This document shows positions 32,051 to 39,553 of a DNA stretch of 46,486 nt, one piece after another. A program made the position numbers and the translations under genes. Source of the DNA: Nocardiopsis chromatogenes YIM 90109 (GTDB taxonomy: Bacteria; Actinomycetota; Actinomycetes; Streptosporangiales; Streptosporangiaceae); contig NZ_ANBH01000058.1 of NCBI RefSeq assembly GCF_000341185.1, forward strand, positions 1 through 46,486, given 5' to 3'. The notes under the pieces are model-generated. The model worked only from the letters and a program-made list of their open reading frames with translations. It searched no databases and was not told where the DNA came from. Each line of letters starts with the position of its first letter. Within the stretch, counting starts at the first letter, position 1.

Positions 32051-33529
32051 GTGTCTTCTGGGAATCCGAACGGGGTCGATGACAGGTGGGTGGAGGCGGT
32101 CCACCGGAGAATGGCCCGGGAGGATTTCCCCTCCTGGCGCGCGCAGGTGGAACGCGTGGGCGGGTGTGTACGGCCGGTTCGGGTGGCCGGGTCGGCGGCT
32201 GCGGCGGATGCGGCCTCGGGTGAGGTGCTGGCGGCGTTCACGACTCGGGATGCGCCGGATGGTGTGGTTCTGGTGGCGTGCGGGGACCGGCGGGCCTCGG
32301 TGTGCCCGGCCTGCTCGGAGCGCTACCGCCGCGACCTGTGGCACCTGGTGGCCTCCGGGATGCGCGGACGCGACGGCGCGACGGCCGACGACGCGGTGCC
32401 CGGGACGGTGGGGGCGCATCCGAGGTTGTTCGTGACGCTGACCGCTCCCAGCTTCGGGCCGGTGCACTCGGCCCGGGGCGGGGCGTGCCGTCCGCGCCGC
32501 TCGGGCTCCCGGTGCGTGCACGGTCGGCCGGTGGGCTGCGACCTGGTCCACGAGGCGGACCACCGGGTGATGGGGACCCCGGTCTGTGCGGAGTGCTGGG
32601 ACTACGCGGGCGCTGTCATGTGGAACGCGCACGTGGGTGAGTTGTGGCGGCGCACACGGATCGCGGTGGGTCGGGCGCTGGCCCCGGCGGCCTCGGCCGC
32701 GCTCGGCCGCCGCGTGACCGTCCGCGAGGTTGACCGGCTGCTGCGGGTCTCCTACGTCAAGGTCGCCGAGTACCAGCGGCGGGGGCTGGTGCACCTGCAC
32801 GCGGTGGTGCGCCTGGACGGCGTGGACCCTGACGCCAGGGGTGCGGTGGTGGCGCCTCCGTCCTGGGCCACGCCCGCCCTGCTGGCCGGTGCGGTCCGCT
32901 CGGCGGTGGGCTCGGTGTCCTTCCCCCTGCCGTCGCCGGACGGGGCGCTGCGCTCGTGCGAGTGGGGCCCGCAGCTTGACGTGCGGGACGTGACCTCCAC
33001 GGGTGAGGACGATCCGGCCAGGTTGGCGGCCTATCTGGCGAAGTACGCGACCAAGACGGCCTCGGACGGCGCCCCGGCCGCGCTGGCGCACCGCCTGCGC
33101 CGGTTGGACCTGCCCGCCCTGGTGGCGAAGGTGGGGCCGCACCTGGCGCGGATGGCGGCCACCGCGTGGGCCCTGGGCGGGCGCCGGGACCTGGCTGATC
33201 TGCGGCTGCGGCGGTGGGCGCACACGCTGGGCTACCGGGGCCACCTGGCCACCAAGAGCAGGCGGTTTTCGACCACTATGGCGGCGTTGCGGGCGGTGCG
33301 GCGCACGTGGCGCGCCCGCCAACGCGTCGAAGAAGGTTCGCCGGACCCGTGGGCGCGGGCCGCGACCGGGGACGCGGTACTCCTCGGCCAGTGGGCCTAT
33401 GCGGGTTCGGGCTTCACCGGGCTCGCCGATGCGGACCTGGCGGCGGGGATCACGGCCGACCTGGAACACGCCCGCCAGGAGTACCGGGAGCTGTTGGCGC
33501 GTGAGGCCGCGCTGGCCCGTGAGCTGTGA
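32051..33529 (+). CDS. RepSA-like replication initiator
   Basis: A 492-residue initiator resembling the RepSA protein of pSAM2-type elements, which replicate by rolling circle. Blocks in order: a cysteine pair CPACSERYRRDLW (85-97), PRLFVTLTAPSFGPVH (124-139), the HUH motif region GLVHLHAVVRLD (245-256) and YLAKYATKT (328-336), the expected tyrosine-containing helix. It starts at a GTG. It lies directly upstream of xis and int, the usual order. This supports an excised circular form. Confidence 0.85.
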   Translation: MSSGNPNGVDDRWVEAVHRRMAREDFPSWRAQVERVGGCVRPVRVAGSAAAADAASGEVLAAFTTRDAPDGVVLVACGDRRASVCPACSERYRRDLWHLVASGMRGRDGATADDAVPGTVGAHPRLFVTLTAPSFGPVHSARGGACRPRRSGSRCVHGRPVGCDLVHEADHRVMGTPVCAECWDYAGAVMWNAHVGELWRRTRIAVGRALAPAASAALGRRVTVREVDRLLRVSYVKVAEYQRRGLVHLHAVVRLDGVDPDARGAVVAPPSWATPALLAGAVRSAVGSVSFPLPSPDGALRSCEWGPQLDVRDVTSTGEDDPARLAAYLAKYATKTASDGAPAALAHRLRRLDLPALVAKVGPHLARMAATAWALGGRRDLADLRLRRWAHTLGYRGHLATKSRRFSTTMAALRAVRRTWRARQRVEEGSPDPWARAATGDAVLLGQWAYAGSGFTGLADADLAAGITADLEHARQEYRELLAREAALAREL

Positions 33530-33857
33530 GGCGCCCCCGGGCCCCGGCGGCGCTTACGGAGAAAATCCGCGCGCGAAGCGCGTCCGCCCCTTCCCCCTCC
33601 TGCGCGCCGGAGGCTTGGCGGTGGCCCCGGCCACAGAGCAGAAACACTGCCGCGCGAAGCGCGTCCTATGCGCCTCGGCGCCCGCCGGGCGAAGGGGCGG
33701 GTGGTCGGGGGTTCGGCCTGTGGGCCGCCCGCCGCGTGACCGTCAACCTGATGGAATGCAATTCCCGATTTTTGTTTGGCCTTTTCCGGCCGTTGTCCGT
33801 GGCCCGCGGCCGGCCCGTGGCGAATGGCTCTGAGTCGGTTTCTGCGGAGGTGGAGCG
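33530..33857. other. Rep-Xis interval with repeated hairpins
   Basis: About 330 bp without a gene. A 16-bp direct repeat, cgcgcgaagcgcgtcc, occurs at 33570-33585 and 33651-33666, each forming a cgcgc-gaa-gcgcg hairpin. A T-rich stretch (about 33767-33789) is unusual here. It could be the replication origin region; the AT-rich part might be the xis promoter. Confidence 0.4.
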
Positions 33858-34055
33858 TTGAGTGGGGACGGGGTGCTGACCGTGGCCGGTATGGCGCGTG
33901 AGCTGGGTTTCAGCCGCCGGACGGTGTACCGGTGGATAGAGCACGGAAAAGGGCCGCGAACGTTCAAGTCCCCCGGTGGAAGCATTCGGATTAACCGTTC
34001 GGATTTCATAGAATGGGTGCGATCCAATCAGCTAGACGGAAGGAACCGCGGATGA
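33858..34055 (+). CDS. Excisionase (helix-turn-helix)
   Basis: A 65-residue MerR/Xis-like DNA-binding protein with VAGMARELGFSRRTVYRWIEHG and SIRINRSDFIEWV, typical of actinomycete element excisionases. The start is a TTG with a GGAGGTGGAG site. Its stop overlaps the integrase ATG (ATGA), the standard xis-int arrangement, so excision and integration functions are co-expressed. Confidence 0.85.
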   Translation: MSGDGVLTVAGMARELGFSRRTVYRWIEHGKGPRTFKSPGGSIRINRSDFIEWVRSNQLDGRNRG

Positions 34056-35554
34056 GTGAGGGTGCGCAGGACATTCAGTTCTGGGAGGTCCGCAAGCGGG
34101 CCAACCGGAAAAAGCCGTGGGAGCTGCGGTGGCGCATCGACACCACGGAGAAGTCGCGTTCGTTCCTGACCAAGGAACTCGCGAACAACCACAAAACGGC
34201 ACTTCACCGCGCGGCCCGGGCCGGTGAGCGCTTCTCGACCGTCACCGGTGAGCCCGAGTCCTGGGCCGCCTCCCGGGAGTCGGTGTGGTCGCTGCTGCGG
34301 GACTTCGTGCGCCACGCCTGGGCCCACACCTCCTCGGGCAACACCCGCCGCACCATCGCCGACAACGTCGCCCGGCTGGCCCTTGCGGCAATCGACGACG
34401 CGGCCCTCAAGCGGTGCGCGGCCCCCGCCCCGGCCTGGCAGGTGCGCAAGGCGGTGCACGCCGCGCTGGCCTTCCGCATCGTCGCCGGTGCGGAGAAGGC
34501 ACAGGACCGGGTCATCCCGCCCGACCCGGCCTCGCTGTCGGAGCTGGACCGCCACTGCCTGGCCTGGCTGGAAAGGGTCTGCCTGCCCGTCTCGGACGCG
34601 GGCTCGGAGAAGGGGGCGCGCCAGGTGCTGGACCGCTCGGCGATGCGCGCCGACGGCAAAGGCCGGGTGGCCGGTGACACGCTGCGGCGACGGCGCGGGA
34701 TCTGGTCCAACGCCCTGGACCACGCGGTAGCCCGGGGGCTCATCGGCGCGAACCCCATCGCGGGGGTGCGCATGCGGCGGGCGCGCTCGGCCGATGCGGT
34801 CAACCCCCGCACGGTCCCCGACTACGAACAGGCATCCCGCCTCATCCGGGCCCTGATGGACAGCGGACGCGAGCGGGACGGCTACCTGTCGGCGTTCTTC
34901 GCCACGGCCTACCTGGCGGGCACGCGCCCGGGTGAGACACGGGGCATACGGGCCCAGGACATCGTGTGGCCGGAAGACGTGCGCGACCCTGAAGCGGTGC
35001 CCGGGTGGGGCGTGCTGATGGCCTCGGGCTCGCGTAGCGAGGTGGCCGGGCGCTACACCGACGACGGCGCCCACGGGGAGGACCGCGAGCTGAAACAGCG
35101 CGCATCCGACGACGTGCGCCCGGTGCCGCTGTGCCCGGAACTCGTCGGTCTGCTGCGGGGCCACCTGGCCCGCTACGGCACGGCGCCGGACGGGCGGCTG
35201 TGGTGGCACGCCTCCCCGCACGGCGAACACGACGTGTTCCCGGGCAAGCTGTACCGGGCGGCCTGGTCCCGCGCCCGTGAGGCGGCGCTCACGCCCTCGG
35301 AGCTGTCGCTAGGGGTAGCCTCCCGCCCCTATGACCTGCGGCACGGATGCGCCTCCTGGCTGCTGTACACAGGGGTCCCCGCCCCTGAGGTCGCCCGGCG
35401 CCTGGGCCACACGGTCGAAGTGCTCATGCAGACCTACGCCCACTGGTTCACCGGCCAGACCAACGCCGCGAACGCCCTGGTAGACGCGGCCTTGGAAAAG
35501 GCCGGGCCCCTCACGGGCCACCACGACGAAAACACCACCCCCGACCGGCGTTAA
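34052..35554 (+). CDS. Tyrosine recombinase/integrase
   Basis: A 500-residue phage-type integrase. The catalytic arginine lies in LAGTRPGETRGI, the second box YDLRHGCASWLLYTGV supplies R and H, and LGHTVEVLMQTYAHW holds the nucleophilic tyrosine. It is translationally coupled to the excisionase. Such integrases usually have their attachment site close to the gene's 3' end, and here the next sequence is CRISPR array 2. No tRNA end or direct repeat is visible there, so the target is unknown. Confidence 0.9.
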   Translation: MSEGAQDIQFWEVRKRANRKKPWELRWRIDTTEKSRSFLTKELANNHKTALHRAARAGERFSTVTGEPESWAASRESVWSLLRDFVRHAWAHTSSGNTRRTIADNVARLALAAIDDAALKRCAAPAPAWQVRKAVHAALAFRIVAGAEKAQDRVIPPDPASLSELDRHCLAWLERVCLPVSDAGSEKGARQVLDRSAMRADGKGRVAGDTLRRRRGIWSNALDHAVARGLIGANPIAGVRMRRARSADAVNPRTVPDYEQASRLIRALMDSGRERDGYLSAFFATAYLAGTRPGETRGIRAQDIVWPEDVRDPEAVPGWGVLMASGSRSEVAGRYTDDGAHGEDRELKQRASDDVRPVPLCPELVGLLRGHLARYGTAPDGRLWWHASPHGEHDVFPGKLYRAAWSRAREAALTPSELSLGVASRPYDLRHGCASWLLYTGVPAPEVARRLGHTVEVLMQTYAHWFTGQTNAANALVDAALEKAGPLTGHHDENTTPDRR

Positions 35555-35583
35555 TGCAGGTAGCGGGGTCGCATCGGCGAAAA

Positions 35584-35918
35584 GGCCACATCCCCGCGTG
35601 CGCGGGGAGCAGTCTTCTGCGGCGTCGGGGGCGCCCCACCCACAGGGAACAGCCCCGCGTGCGCGGGGAGCAGCAAGTCTTTCTTATCCTGGCAGATGGA
35701 GAATCCGGGAACAGCCCCGCGTGCGCGGGGAGCAGCGGAAGAACATCACTGACAATCGATGTAACCTGGGAACAGCCCCGCGTGCGCGGGGAGCAGCGAC
35801 GAGGAACCTGTCCTTCACCCAGGTGGACCGGAACAGCCCCGCGTGCGCGGGGAGCAGGACGTCGTGAGCCGGATGCCCGCAGTGACCGCGGGAACAGCCC
35901 CGCGTGCGCGGGGAGCAG
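35584..35918 (-). CRISPR. Type I-E CRISPR array 2 (6 repeats, 5 spacers)
   Basis: Repeats start at 35584, 35645, 35707, 35768, 35829 and 35890, with 32-bp spacers except one of 33. The leftmost copy has three to four changes in its first eight bases, the usual sign of the trailer end, and the fifth begins with c instead of g. The loop centre is TG on the plus strand, where array 1 has CA. The leader side is on the right. It lies 30 bp from the integrase stop and about 10 kb from the cas operon. Confidence 0.97.
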
Positions 35919-35998
35919 ACTCGGTGACCTGGGGCGATTCACCAAGCAATCTCTTGTTTTCGACAACTTGGCTCATTCTCCGTACTCACCAGTAGGGT
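35919..35998 (-). promoter_or_regulatory. CRISPR leader of array 2
   Basis: The sequence right of the first repeat is AT-richer than its surroundings (around ctcttgttttcgacaac). On the minus strand it ends GCTTGGTGAATCG...AGGTC...GAGT, similar to the array 1 leader end, which supports both orientation and shared use of the same Cas1-Cas2. Confidence 0.65.
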
Positions 35999-36251
35999 AG
36001 CCACCGGCAAGCCGATACCGCCTCTCACCCATGATCACGCTCCCTCTCGAGCCTGCCTCGGGCCACCTGACACCGGGCACAGTCGCCCCGGTTCACGTTC
36101 CAGGATCCTGCAGTGGCAGTTTTGCACCCGCTCAGGCCGGACGGTTACCGAAACGGCCAGTTCACCGAGCGGCCCTGATGAGGCACGTACCTACATGGCA
36201 CCGTTCGATCACTCCGCGCTCGCTCTGTGGCCGACCGCTCTTCGGGGCGGG

Positions 36252-37007
36252 TTAGAGGTTGCGGGCGAACAGGTCCAAGAGGGCCTGCCAGTGGCGGTCC
36301 GCGGCCTCGGCGTTGTACGCCTCGGTGTCGGCCATCGTGAATCCGTGGTCGGCCCCCGTGTAGACCTCTGCCCTGTGGCGTACCCCCGCTGCGGCCAGCG
36401 CCCGGGTGAGGCGCTCCTGCTGTTCGGGCGGGTTGGCCGCGTCGCCGTCGGCGTGGCCGAAGTACAGTTCGGCGGTGATCCCGTCCGCGAGCAGGTGCGG
36501 GCTGTCAGGTGCCTCGGTGGCGAGTCCGGCTCCGTGGAGGCCCGCGGCGGCGGCGACCTTCGCCGGGTGGCTCCCCGCGGTGATCAGGGACAGCCGGGCG
36601 CCCATGCAGTAGCCGACCGTTCCGACGGGGTGCCCGTCGGTCTCGGGGCGGGCCTGCAGCCAGGTCAGGTACGCGTCCGCGTCGGCGGCCACCGCCTGAG
36701 GGGTGAGGTCGCCCATCATCGGGAAGAGCTTCCCGAACAACGCCTCGCGGTCCTCGTCGGCGATCTTGTCCGGGAGTTCGACCACCGGGGCGCGGCCGTG
36801 ACGGTAGAGGACGTTGGGGACCAGCACCGCGTACCCCGCCTCGGCGATGCGGTCCGCCATGGCACGCAGCTGCGGGCGCACGCCGAACGCGTCCATGTAG
36901 AGAAGCACCGCGGGACGGGCGCCACCGTCACCGGGGTGAGTGAAGTAGGCATCCGCCGTGCCGTCGAGGGCGGGGATGTCGACGGTCGTTCCCAGTGCGT
37001 CGGTCAT
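36252..37007 (-). CDS. Dienelactone hydrolase family protein
   Basis: A 251-residue alpha/beta hydrolase of the dienelactone hydrolase family. The nucleophilic cysteine is in GYCMGARLS, and the histidine in GADHGFTM; an aspartate precedes it (GHADGDAAN). The family opens lactone rings in aromatic degradation, but many actinomycete members have unknown substrates. The ATG at 37007 has AAGGACGG upstream. It lies beside a TetR gene on the same strand, but a 120-bp gap separates them. Confidence 0.88.
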   Translation of the reverse strand: MTDALGTTVDIPALDGTADAYFTHPGDGGARPAVLLYMDAFGVRPQLRAMADRIAEAGYAVLVPNVLYRHGRAPVVELPDKIADEDREALFGKLFPMMGDLTPQAVAADADAYLTWLQARPETDGHPVGTVGYCMGARLSLITAGSHPAKVAAAAGLHGAGLATEAPDSPHLLADGITAELYFGHADGDAANPPEQQERLTRALAAAGVRHRAEVYTGADHGFTMADTEAYNAEAADRHWQALLDLFARNL

Positions 37008-37130
37008 GATGCCGTCCTTGCCTCTGGTGGATCGCTCTCCGACCGAGGACCCTACGACTTCGCCCATGGGCCCGCGAACCGGCCGCGCAGGACGGTCGGG
37101 ACCAGCGCGGCGCGGCCGTCGATCCCCCGG

Positions 37131-37724
37131 TCAGCCTGTGCGCGAGAGGGCGTTGTCCAGGAGGACCTCGGCCGCCGCTCGTGCGTGGCGGCCGTAGTCC
37201 GGGGCGTCCAGCACCATGGCGCGGCTGGCGGCTCCGTCCGCGAGTGTCACGAGCTGTTCGGCGAGTGCGGCGGGCTCGCGGCATCCCAGTTCCGTCACCA
37301 GCTCGGTCACCAGCCGCACCATCAGGAGCTTCTGTTCGCGGGCGTGGGAGTGGACCGCGCTCTGCGGGTCGGGGAACTCGGCGGCGGCGTCGATGAACGG
37401 GCAGCCGCGCACCGGGGCCGTGTCGTCCGCGGGCAGGACGAACAGGGCGAGGATGCGCTCCCTGGCCGGGATGTCCTCGCGGGTCAGCACACCCTCCAGG
37501 GTGCGCCCCGTCGAAGCGAGGTCCTGCAGGTGGGCGACGACCAGGTCGCTCTTGGTCCGGAAGTGCGCGTAGAGCGTGCGCTTGGACACCGGCGCCTGCT
37601 CGGCGACCTGCTCCATGCCGGTCGCGTTGATCCCCTGGGCCGCGAACAGCCGGGCGGCGGCGGCCAGGATGCGCTCGCGCCCCCCGCGCCCCTGCCGTCG
37701 AGGCGCCGTCGTCACGGTGCTCAT
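37131..37724 (-). CDS. TetR-family regulator
   Basis: A 197-residue regulator with an N-terminal TetR helix-turn-helix (RILAAAARLFAAQGI, then VSKRTLYAHFRTKSDLV) and an unrelated ligand-binding C-terminal part (GCPFIDAAAEFPDP, typical of the TetR C-terminal subfamily with a conserved cysteine). It is divergent from the nitroreductase gene, with gtttac/gtaaac operator sites between them, so it probably represses both itself and the nitroreductase. Confidence 0.9.
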   Translation of the reverse strand: MSTVTTAPRRQGRGGRERILAAAARLFAAQGINATGMEQVAEQAPVSKRTLYAHFRTKSDLVVAHLQDLASTGRTLEGVLTREDIPARERILALFVLPADDTAPVRGCPFIDAAAEFPDPQSAVHSHAREQKLLMVRLVTELVTELGCREPAALAEQLVTLADGAASRAMVLDAPDYGRHARAAAEVLLDNALSRTG

Positions 37725-37743
37725 GCCACAAGTGTACGCCTCC

Positions 37744-37808
37744 GTTTACTTCAGGCGGAGAAAGCGGCTATGGTCCCTCCTGAGGTAAACGGATGCGTTT
37801 ACTTGAGT
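37744..37808. promoter_or_regulatory. TetR operator sites
   Basis: Three related half-sites: gtttacttcagg (37744-37755), cctgaggtaaac (37779-37790) and gtttacttgagt (37797-37808). The last two form an inverted repeat, gtaaac - 6 bp - gtttac, centred just upstream of the nitroreductase start. This is a good candidate for the binding site of the divergent TetR protein. Confidence 0.65.
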
Positions 37809-37822
37809 CTGAGGAGAGTCCC

Positions 37823-38512
37823 ATGAGCGAACCGGCCTTCACCGAGCTGAGCCACTACGCCGAGAAGCTGATCCGCGGACGCCACGCGACCCGCGCGTTC
37901 CGCCCCGACCCCGTGCCCGAGGACACCCTGCGCGCGATCTTCTCCCTAGCGGGCAGCGCGCCGTCCAACTCCAACGCGCAACCGTGGCGGGTCGAGGTGG
38001 TCGGCGGCGCGAGGCGCGAACGGCTGGCGAAGGCCCTGCAGGCGGCCCACGCCGAACAGCGCACCTCGGTCGACTTCCCGTACTCCGAGGACATGTACAC
38101 CCCCGTCCACCAGGAACGGCGGGCGGCCTTCGGCGCCGGGCTGTACGGGGCACTGGGCATCGGCGCCGACGACCATGCGGCGCGCGCGGCCTATGACGCG
38201 GAGAGCCTGGGCTTCTACGGCGCGCCGCACGCCGCCTTTCTGTTCGTCACCGGCGACGGCGGGGCCCGGCTGGCCGCCGACGTCGGCGCCTACCTGCAGA
38301 CGCTGCTCCTGGCCATGGCCGCCTACGGCGTGGACAGCTGCCCGCAGGGCCTGCTCAGCTTCTACGCCGACACCGTCAGGAGCGAACTCGGCGTCCCCGA
38401 AGGGAGGCTCCTGGTGGGCGTCTCTTTCGGATACGCCGACGAGAGCGCGCCGGTGAACCGGGTCGTGACCGAGCGGGCCGCCCTGGGCGCGACCACGGCC
38501 TTCCATCTGTGA
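37823..38512 (+). CDS. Nitroreductase family protein
   Basis: A 229-residue FMN-dependent nitroreductase-like protein. RHATRAFRPDPVPEDTLRAIF and SAPSNSNAQPWRVEVV are the family's FMN-binding N-terminal features, and the C-terminal part (YGVDSCPQGLLSFYADTV) also fits. It should reduce quinones or nitro compounds with NAD(P)H. The ATG has a GAGGAG site. Control by the divergent TetR is likely from the operator sites in front of it. Confidence 0.9.
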   Translation: MSEPAFTELSHYAEKLIRGRHATRAFRPDPVPEDTLRAIFSLAGSAPSNSNAQPWRVEVVGGARRERLAKALQAAHAEQRTSVDFPYSEDMYTPVHQERRAAFGAGLYGALGIGADDHAARAAYDAESLGFYGAPHAAFLFVTGDGGARLAADVGAYLQTLLLAMAAYGVDSCPQGLLSFYADTVRSELGVPEGRLLVGVSFGYADESAPVNRVVTERAALGATTAFHL

Positions 38513-38683
38513 GCCGCCGGGCGCGACGAACGGACGCCTCCGGGACCGACGATGGGATGGCCATCGGGCGCCACCACCGACTTCCGATCTAGCGGAGAAC
38601 CGGTCATCCGGGCGAGGAAACGGCCGGGATCGGGTTCCTACCGTGAAGGGGACGTCGAAACCGAACGGATTGGACTCCCCGCG

Positions 38684-38938
38684 ATGCCCGCCCTCGAAGC
38701 CGCCCCGCTGGCCGACCTGCTCCCCCAGTACGGCGGCATCGCCCTGCTCCTCCTCACCGGGTTCGCCATGCTGGCCTACGTCGTCTTCATCGTCGCCGCG
38801 TTCCTCGGCAGCCTGACGTCCCGGCTCGACGTGGGGATGAAGCTCGTGTGGGCCATCTTCATCATCTGCGCACCGTTCCTCGGCGCCCTGTGCTGGTTCC
38901 TCATCGGCAGGCGGAGCGCGGCCGCCACGGCCCGGTAA
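38684..38938 (+). CDS. PLDc_N-domain small membrane protein
   Basis: An 84-residue protein with two membrane helices (GGIALLLLTGFAMLAYVVFI and VWAIFIICAPFLGALCWFLIG). The end P-F-L-G-A-L-C-W-F-L-I-G-R matches the phospholipase D N-terminal (PLDc_N) domain found alone in many actinomycetes. The function of these stand-alone domains is not known. A TACCGT -10-like element (38639-38644) lies upstream. Confidence 0.75.
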   Translation: MPALEAAPLADLLPQYGGIALLLLTGFAMLAYVVFIVAAFLGSLTSRLDVGMKLVWAIFIICAPFLGALCWFLIGRRSAAATAR

Positions 38939-39131
38939 GGCCGCGGAGCCGGTACCCCAGATCCTTCTGCCCGGTCACCGGGCGGCCGGCGATGTGCAGG
39001 TTGCCGTCCGAGTCGAGCACCCCGATGGCCTATCAGCGACCAACGGAACCTGGCCCGCCCTCTTCCGATCCGGTGCGGGCACCCGCCGGGCAGGAGGGCC
39101 GACGGTCGGTGGCCTGTGGTTTCCTCATCCC

Positions 39132-39491
39132 ATGAGTGTTGAGATGACACGCTTCCTCCGGCTCCTGGACGCGCTGCCCGACGTGGTGCACAAGGAGTCC
39201 GCGCAGTGGACCTCCTTCAGCGTCCACGGCAGGAACTTCGGGTACCTCTGGCCCCGCACGCGGACCGTCGGGCTGAAGCAGACGCTCTCCGAGCAGCTCG
39301 CGCTCGTGGCCGAGCGGCCCGACGTGTTCGAGGTGCAGTTCACCACCGGGGGATTCGGCTGGGTGGTCGTCCACCTCGACAGGATCGACCTGGACGAGCT
39401 GAGCGAACTCGTCCTGGAGGCGTGGCGGCTGTCGGCCCCCGAGGACCTGTTGGAGGACCTCCCCTCGCCGGACGACCTGGTGCAGCACTGA
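39132..39491 (+). CDS. MmcQ/YjbR-like protein
   Basis: A 119-residue protein of the YjbR/CyaY-like fold: FLRLLDALPDVVHKES, WTSFSVHGRNFGYLWP, then GWVVVHLDRIDLDELSELVLEAW. Such proteins are proposed to bind DNA or act as small regulators, with no firm function. The start may be the ATG at 39132 or 39144. No clear ribosome site separates these. The next gene follows after about 60 bp. Confidence 0.75.
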   Translation: MSVEMTRFLRLLDALPDVVHKESAQWTSFSVHGRNFGYLWPRTRTVGLKQTLSEQLALVAERPDVFEVQFTTGGFGWVVVHLDRIDLDELSELVLEAWRLSAPEDLLEDLPSPDDLVQH

Positions 39492-39553
39492 CCAGTACGC
39501 TTGGACGGTTGCACGACGGCGGGGAGGAAGCGCGGAACTTGGGCGCGAGACTG

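Larger units (their letters stand above)
26194..35554 (+). mobile_element. Actinomycete integrative element (AICE-like, no transfer gene seen)
   Basis: The right part has the standard pSAM2-type order: Rep initiator, excisionase, tyrosine integrase, with xis and int overlapping. To the left are a CPBP protease, small conserved proteins, an XRE/TPR regulator and a pentapeptide protein. No FtsK/Tra-like translocase is visible, so it may be non-transmissible or decayed. Borders are uncertain; I found no flanking direct repeat or tRNA end next to int. Confidence 0.6.

Noticed and set aside
35511-35966. Open frame reading LLPAHAGLFP and SPRTRGCS repeatedly
   Set aside because: The repetition comes from CRISPR repeats of array 2 read as codons. 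The same false pattern appears in array 1.
36195-37826. A 543-codon open frame on the plus strand
   Set aside because: Antisense of the dienelactone hydrolase and TetR genes, which have intact catalytic and DNA-binding motifs.
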